Source of the DNA: Leptodactylus fallax
Taxonomy: Eukaryota > Chordata > Amphibia > Anura > Leptodactylidae
DNA: 64,000 nucleotides
Direction: 5' to 3'
NCBI GenBank assembly: GCA_947044405.1
Contig: CAMRHE010001080.1
Coordinates: 1-64,000 of the forward strand
A model generated the notes under the pieces. The model ran no database searches and was not told the origin of the DNA. It saw nothing but the letters and a program-made list of their open reading frames with translations. Position 1 is the stretch's first letter; each line of letters opens with the position of its first letter. Both the position numbers and the translations under genes were made by a program. Positions 59,314 through 64,000 of this stretch are shown piece by piece.

Positions 59314-60110
59314 TAGACGTGCCTCGCCTCTTGTTGGGTCCTGCGCTAGTTGTGATAGGTAATTGTCTTTTATTACTGACAATAACCTGTTCCCTTTGTT
59401 GGACCTGCAGGTTTCTGCCTCCCAGTTGATATCTGGGTAGTTGAAATCCCCCATTTAATGACTTATTATGCTTTGCGGCCTCATCTGTTTGTTTTATTGG
59501 TATATTTTCAGCTTCTTCCATTATATTTGGGAATTTATAACAAACCCCAATCAGTATTTTATTATTCTTTGTTCCTCCCTTAATTTATCTCCACTATGTC
59601 ATATTTTTCTTCCAACATTATCACTTCTAGTTCCTACATCTTGTTAGTGAGACTTCTGGTGTTAGTATACATGCATTTCAAGGATTTATCTTTATCCTTA
59701 CTCTTACATTGCCTACTGACTGTTCTAACCCCACCCCCACTCCACCCCCAGTTAAATTATTCAGCCCTCTTTCTATTTCTACACTGTCTTGCCCTCTTGC
59801 CCCCCCACCCATTCCCTAGTTTAAACACTCCTTTCAACCATCTAGCCATCTTCTCCCCAGGCACAGCTGCACCTCCCGATTGAGGTGCAGCCCATCCCTA
59901 CCATAGAACCTGTATCTCACAGCAAAGTCGGCCCAGTTCTCCAGGAACTCAAACTCCTCCTTCCTACACCAGCTCTTGAGCCTCTTGTTTGCCTCCCTAA
60001 TCTCTCGCTGCCTTTCCTGTGTGCTACGTGGTACAGGTAGCATTTCTGAAAATACTACCTTGAAGGTTCTTGCTTTCAGCTTGCTCCCTAGATCCTTGAA
60101 ATCGCCTGAA
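59314..60110 (-). pseudogene. CR1-like LINE, SGNH esterase and endonuclease start
   Basis: 60043-59834 on the minus strand reads a REIREANKRLKSWCRKE stretch and GRDGLHLNR, the C-terminal motif of SGNH-type esterases found in ORF1 of CR1-like LINEs. A broken linker follows. 59454-59314 gives MGDFNYPDINWEAE, the endonuclease GDFN motif, and ends GEARL at the hAT insertion. The 5' boundary near 60110 is a guess. Confidence 0.85.
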
Positions 60111-60241
60111 AAAACCCAAGACCCTAAGCATACTGCACTGGGAAAATCACAGGAAATGCCATAAAATTTTTTTTAAAAAGGATGAAAAAATGGCAAGAAA
60201 AAAACGCAATATATGTAGAGCCTTTCATATTTTACTATTAA

Positions 60242-60750
60242 ATGGAGTCTATCATTGCTCCCACCTACTTTAAATGGCTCCCATAGTGCTGTAGATGCTG
60301 TTAGCAGAATAAAAACCATACCTTTCTTAAGTTTCAGAGCCCCAGGGATGCATAGAAAAAGCACTTTTATTCATTATTCAAATGAGGATCTTGGAGCACA
60401 GGGGAAGTTTTCTTCTATTACTGAGCACTGCTGCATCATCACTAAACACACCCATCCTGCATTCAGCTCCTCCCCCTGGGCAGTGTGAGGATCAGCTGAC
60501 ACTGGGAGAATCAAATCACACTGCCAAGGGGAGGAGCTGAATGCAATATGGGCATCTTTAGTGATGATGCAGCAATGCTGATTGCCTGAAGAAAACTCCC
60601 CCTGTGCTCATTAAATCCTCATTTGAATAAAGAATAAAAGTGCTTCCCTGGGCTCTGAAACATGAGAAAGGTATGAATTTTAATCTGCTTCCAGAATCTA
60701 CAGCACTATGGGAGCAGTTTGAAGTAGCTGGGGGCAATGATAGACTCCCT
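60242..60750. mobile_element. Fold-back MITE, TTAA-flanked, 509 bp
   Basis: Arms of about 245 bp face each other, from GGAGTCTATCATTGC to GCAATGATAGACTCC. TTAA is at 60238-60241 and 60751-60754. No coding capacity; the whole unit can form a hairpin. Confidence 0.85.
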
Positions 60751-60754
60751 TTAA

Positions 60755-61105
60755 ATAACATGTAACCTTTGGACATGACATTTTCACAATATTTTTCACG
60801 GTAAGAAAAGGTTGTGAAAAAACACTGCAAAAGATTAAGCTGAGACTCTGCTCTGTGTGTTTGATCCATGAGGGATTTTTTTCACAAATGCATTGACCTC
60901 AATGGACGCATCATGTCCATGAAAAGGGATCCAACAGTCTGATCCATGAAAAATAGAGAATGCTTTATTTATTCACGGATCATAGACGTCATACGGCCAA
61001 GGAAGTCAGACATCCGAGTTGGCTTTTCAATCAGCTCTCATTTTCCAAAAAAATATTAAAGACGTTATCCGATTTCTTTAGGATAGGTCATAAATATTAG
61101 ATCTG
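60755..61105. other. Intergenic, nothing recognised
   Basis: No supported feature. Confidence 0.4.
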
Positions 61106-61827
61106 CAGGGGTAACGGCAACAGGTAACGGGCCCTATTTTCTTACCGATCCCCAGTTCCTGCTCACGGCCACCTCTGCTTCCCCTTCTACCCTCCAGGAG
61201 GTCCTGTGCATCTCATAGCAGGTCACTGGGGCCCCCTGGAGGGAAGAAGGGACAGCGAAGGCAGCCATGAACAGGAGCGGTGATCGTAAGATGTAGGCAG
61301 GCAGCAAGAGCATTTATTGGGCAAACATAAAAGTCACTGTTACTAACCTCTCCGGCGCGACTCTAGACATTCTTCGGCCTCTGTAGTGATGTCATAGACG
61401 TCATGTGGGTCAGGTGTGTCGCGACACATGGCGTCGGCGTAATCCACGTCTGTGATGTCATTGAAGAGGACTGTAGCAGAGCCCAGGAGAGGTGAGTACC
61501 ACTGGTTTTTATGTTTGACACCTCCCCTGGGCCTCCGATCATTATACTCTGGGGTCTGAAATGAACCCGAAATTTTTGCAATAATTGCAACGAACACTAT
61601 TGGGCCAGCATTGTAGATAATACTGTGTGGAGGGGCCACTGTGAGACATTATACTGTATGGAGGCTGCTATGGAACATTATACTGTGTGCAGGGGCCACT
61701 TTGGGACATTAGAGTGTGTAAATTGGGCATTATACCCTTTGGGGGAAAGGAAAGGGGGCACTATGCCGTGGTGTAGCCAAACGCAAAAGTTTGCAGTGGG
61801 GCCCAGTCTTTGCTAGTTATGCCCCTG
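61106..61827. mobile_element. Possible hAT remnant
   Basis: The right edge CTAGTTATGCCCCTG is a hAT-style end. A candidate left edge CAGGGGTAACGG is at 61106, but no octamer duplication matches, so limits are weak. The inside resembles 26980-27090. Confidence 0.4.
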
Positions 61828-61926
61828 ATTCATATGATGAATTTACTGCTGACTGAAAAGCAATACTATCTGGGAGGACATGATCTCTACCTTTCTAGTA
61901 TTTCTGTACGTTCAGATCACTGTTAA

Positions 61927-62334
61927 AGGGGTTGTCCAGTTTCAGTAATTAAATGTTATTGTTTTTTATGATGAAAACTTACGCAATTTTCCAATATTCC
62001 TATTCTGGCTGTCATCTATTGTTTATTTCCAATGGATAAAATCAGTCCATGGTCATGTAATGGACACAAAGCTGCACAGCTGGTCAAAAAAGCTTTAATT
62101 AATATGATGTGACTGTAACAAGCTGTGCACCTGTGTGTCCATCACATGACCATGGACTGTATATCACATGACCATGGACTATACATCACATGACTATGGA
62201 CTGATTTTATCCACTGGAAGTAAACAATGACAGCAAGCAGAGATCTAAAAAAACTGTGAGGAATTGACACAGAAAGTATATTGGAAAGTTGTCGAACTTT
62301 CCCTTATACTGACAAATATTTATTATGTTTTATA

Positions 62335-62373
<39 letters not shown>

Positions 62374-62399
62374 TTATTTGCTGAAACAGGACAATCCCT
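61927..62399. mobile_element. TTAA MITE, 473 bp
   Basis: Starts AGGGGTTGTCCAGTTTCAG and ends CTGAAACAGGACAATCCCT, TTAA at 61923-61926 and 62400-62403. It contains three near copies of CACATGACCATGGACT and an (AT)n run at 62337-62366. Confidence 0.8.
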
Positions 62400-62403
62400 T
62401 TAA

Positions 62404-62689
62404 AATTTTGTGACTATTAAGTAGGAATCAGAGGATTATTTTGGGGTATAACTTCTGTTAATTGGACTAACTCTATAACAGTATAAAAGCAAATAATAAA
62501 ATAAACTCTTTATGCAGATTGGCCAATGACTGTCCAAATTCTGGTGCCCTATACTAGGGGGTACGCTTCATAGAAATACTGAGAACTATTTGTCTGTATG
62601 TCCTGGGGCACTATTGGACAACGGTCAGAAAAAAATTATCTTACCAACACATACAGAGATCTTTTTTTTTCCATTAATATGTAGTACTA
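62404..62689. other. Intergenic, nothing recognised
   Basis: No supported feature. Confidence 0.4.
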
Positions 62690-63284
62690 TGGGGGGCGTG
62701 TCTAATTGCCGAGCTGAACAGACGTGCCTCTTGTAGGCTCTGGCTAGACTCAGCAAGCACTTCAACTAGACCCAGGAAAAACCTAATTTTCAGACCCCTG
62801 AGCACCCCAGTATCCCCCTCCCAGATCCTAGTCAGTTTTTTCGGGGTGCCACAGGACCAATTCCCAGCCCAAACGGGTGAACCTCCTGCATACCTGCCGC
62901 TATCTTTGCAGCCCTCACCACATCCACGAACCATGTCGGCAGGACAGACTCCAGCACCCCTTTCCAACACCAGACTCTCTCCCTCAGCTGCTCTGGGACC
63001 CCTCTCACCTCATGGCTTACTCACCTGTGGTGCCACTGTGTGGGAGACCCAGCATCCCGCAGCCCCGAGACACCAGGAGCCATCTAAGACCTGCACTACA
63101 CGCAAGCCTCTCCTCCAAGCTCGTCCGGGACCTGCAGGTACCGCTGCCCTCCCCTGTAACCCGGCTACTTACATACTGGCAGCTCTGATCCTGCCTTCAC
63201 AGCCATAAGCGGACTCCTTCTCACCCTGCATTGGTCCCCCTGCTTGAGCTATCTGCAAGCGTGCTACTGACACATGGACTCTAG
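62690..63284 (+). other. Possible 5' end of a LINE
   Basis: It opens GGGGGGCGTGTCTAATTGCC, a style seen at 5' ends of L1-like elements, is GC- and CT-rich, and has an ATG in good context at 62934 leading 91 codons (MSAGQTPAPLSNTR). It stops abruptly at the hAT start at 63285. No domain is recognisable, so the call is tentative. Confidence 0.3.
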
Positions 63285-64000
63285 CAGAGGCGTAGCTAGG
63301 GGTTCAGCACAGGGGGGCGAACATGTCCAAGTGGGCCCCCAACTTGGACATGTTTGTATACTGATACTATCAGTATACGGTGAGCGTATAGTGGTATATA
63401 GCAGCTCTACACAGGGCTCTGCAGACAATTTAGGTGAATACAGGACAGTAACATTTTGTGACTTACTGGTGACATCTCTGACTAATCCTTCACATTCCCC
63501 GTCTCTTTCATCCGAACGGCCATGACCACTTCTTCCAGTCTCTGTAAAGTTTGCAACACAGACATCTTTGGCTCCTCACTTTTCCAGGCATCTGACCCAC
63601 ATTATCCTCACCTGCACAAAGCCCCCATCCTGCTGCTACCCCCAATTATAAAATATATAATATAACCCCCTATAATGAATAATACCCCCAAGTGCATCTT
63701 TAAATTAATAACTTCCCTGTGCACCCCCTTTAAATAGTGCCCCTTATTAATAATGTCCCAGGTATTTCCTAATTGAAAAGAGAAAAAAAAAAACATGGGA
63801 AAAAAAATTATTGGGGTTCCAATACCCGGGACCCCCAGGATCAGCTGTTTGAATGAACTGTGGTACCTGTGTAAGCGCCGTGACCCCTTCTCTATTTACA
63901 TAGTGTCATTCTTTTCATAGCGGCCATGTAATGTAACTACAGCCTCGTCCTATCCACGTCTATGTGACAAGGCTGGAATTACATCACAGGGACACTATAA
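63285..64000. mobile_element. hAT element of the 7920 family, runs off the window
   Basis: Begins CAGAGGCGTAGCTAGG and then follows the inverse of 12382-12010 (for example CAGGCATCTGACCCACATTA and CATCCTGCTGCTACCCCC). The left flank octamer would be GACTCTAG (63277-63284). The other end is outside the window. Confidence 0.8.

Larger units (their letters stand above)
28961..60110 (-). mobile_element. CR1-like LINE split by nested insertions
   Basis: One minus-strand LINE can be followed through five separated pieces: 60110-59314, 43888-43172, about 41066-41014, 40475-40054 and 30106-28961. Reading order is SGNH esterase, endonuclease, reverse transcriptase, C-terminal region, 3' UTR with a TAGTTACA-type tail at 28961-28980. 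The pieces join without gap at the target duplications of the inserted elements. Together they make only about 3 kb of LINE. It is the oldest layer of the 31-kb nest. Confidence 0.88.

Noticed and set aside
62846..63208. Two overlapping Pro-rich frames of about 100 codons
   Set aside because: Low complexity and overlapping frames; listed only as a possible LINE 5' end, not as a protein.

Overview
The window looks like gene-poor nuclear DNA from an anuran amphibian. That is inferred from its mix of repeats: Tx1-like and CR1/L2-like LINEs, several hAT families with 8-bp target-site duplications (TSDs), a Tc1/mariner copy, piggyBac-type TTAA elements, a Ty3/gypsy LTR retrotransposon and a Penelope-like element. 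The species cannot be named from the sequence. There are no operons, bacterial promoters, rRNA genes or CRISPR arrays. The only host-gene-like sequence is two exons of a nicotinamide/indolethylamine N-methyltransferase (NNMT/INMT) relative at 4.6-6.4 kb, carrying an in-frame stop.

Layout. 1-4.35 kb: 3' part of a Ty3/gypsy element (pol with one frameshift, then the 3' LTR). 4.6-6.4 kb: the NNMT/INMT-like pseudogene. 6.4-7.6 kb: a TA-flanked inverted-repeat element. 7.9-12.4 kb: a non-autonomous hAT with a perfect 8-bp TSD, holding an L2-like LINE and small TTAA MITEs. 14.4-15.4 kb: a decayed piggyBac copy. 15.4-17.0 kb: a nearly intact Tc1/mariner element with a single amber stop. 17.2-24.3 kb: a once-autonomous hAT with a perfect 8-bp TSD, a BED/hATC transposase and a 35-bp minisatellite that contains copies of part of its own transposase gene. 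24.3-29 kb: old repeats and unassigned sequence.

29-60.1 kb is one nested structure. The host is a CR1-like LINE on the minus strand (SGNH esterase, endonuclease, reverse transcriptase), about 3 kb long once the insertions are removed, now spread over 31 kb. Into it went a hAT (30107-40053, perfect 8-bp TSD), a second LINE 3' fragment, a 5'-truncated Penelope-like element (41067-43171, 14-bp TSD) with a GIY-YIG endonuclease and a hammerhead ribozyme core, and a second hAT (43889-59313, 8-bp TSD with one mismatch). The second hAT has itself been invaded by another copy of the first. Both copies of the inner hAT carry the same cargo: a TTAA-flanked MITE with an 8.7-kb Tx1-like LINE inserted about 20 bp from one end. 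The two LINE copies lie in opposite orientation (30485-39145 minus; 47131-55874 plus). This recalls the known Xenopus laevis Tx1L/Tx1D composite, a LINE living inside a DNA transposon, but with a different DNA host.

60.1-64 kb holds a 0.5-kb fold-back MITE, a possible hAT remnant, another TTAA MITE, a possible LINE 5' end and the start of another member of the 7.9-kb hAT family. Nearly all broken reading frames in the young elements differ by one or two bases in homopolymers, so either young decay or read/assembly error could explain them.
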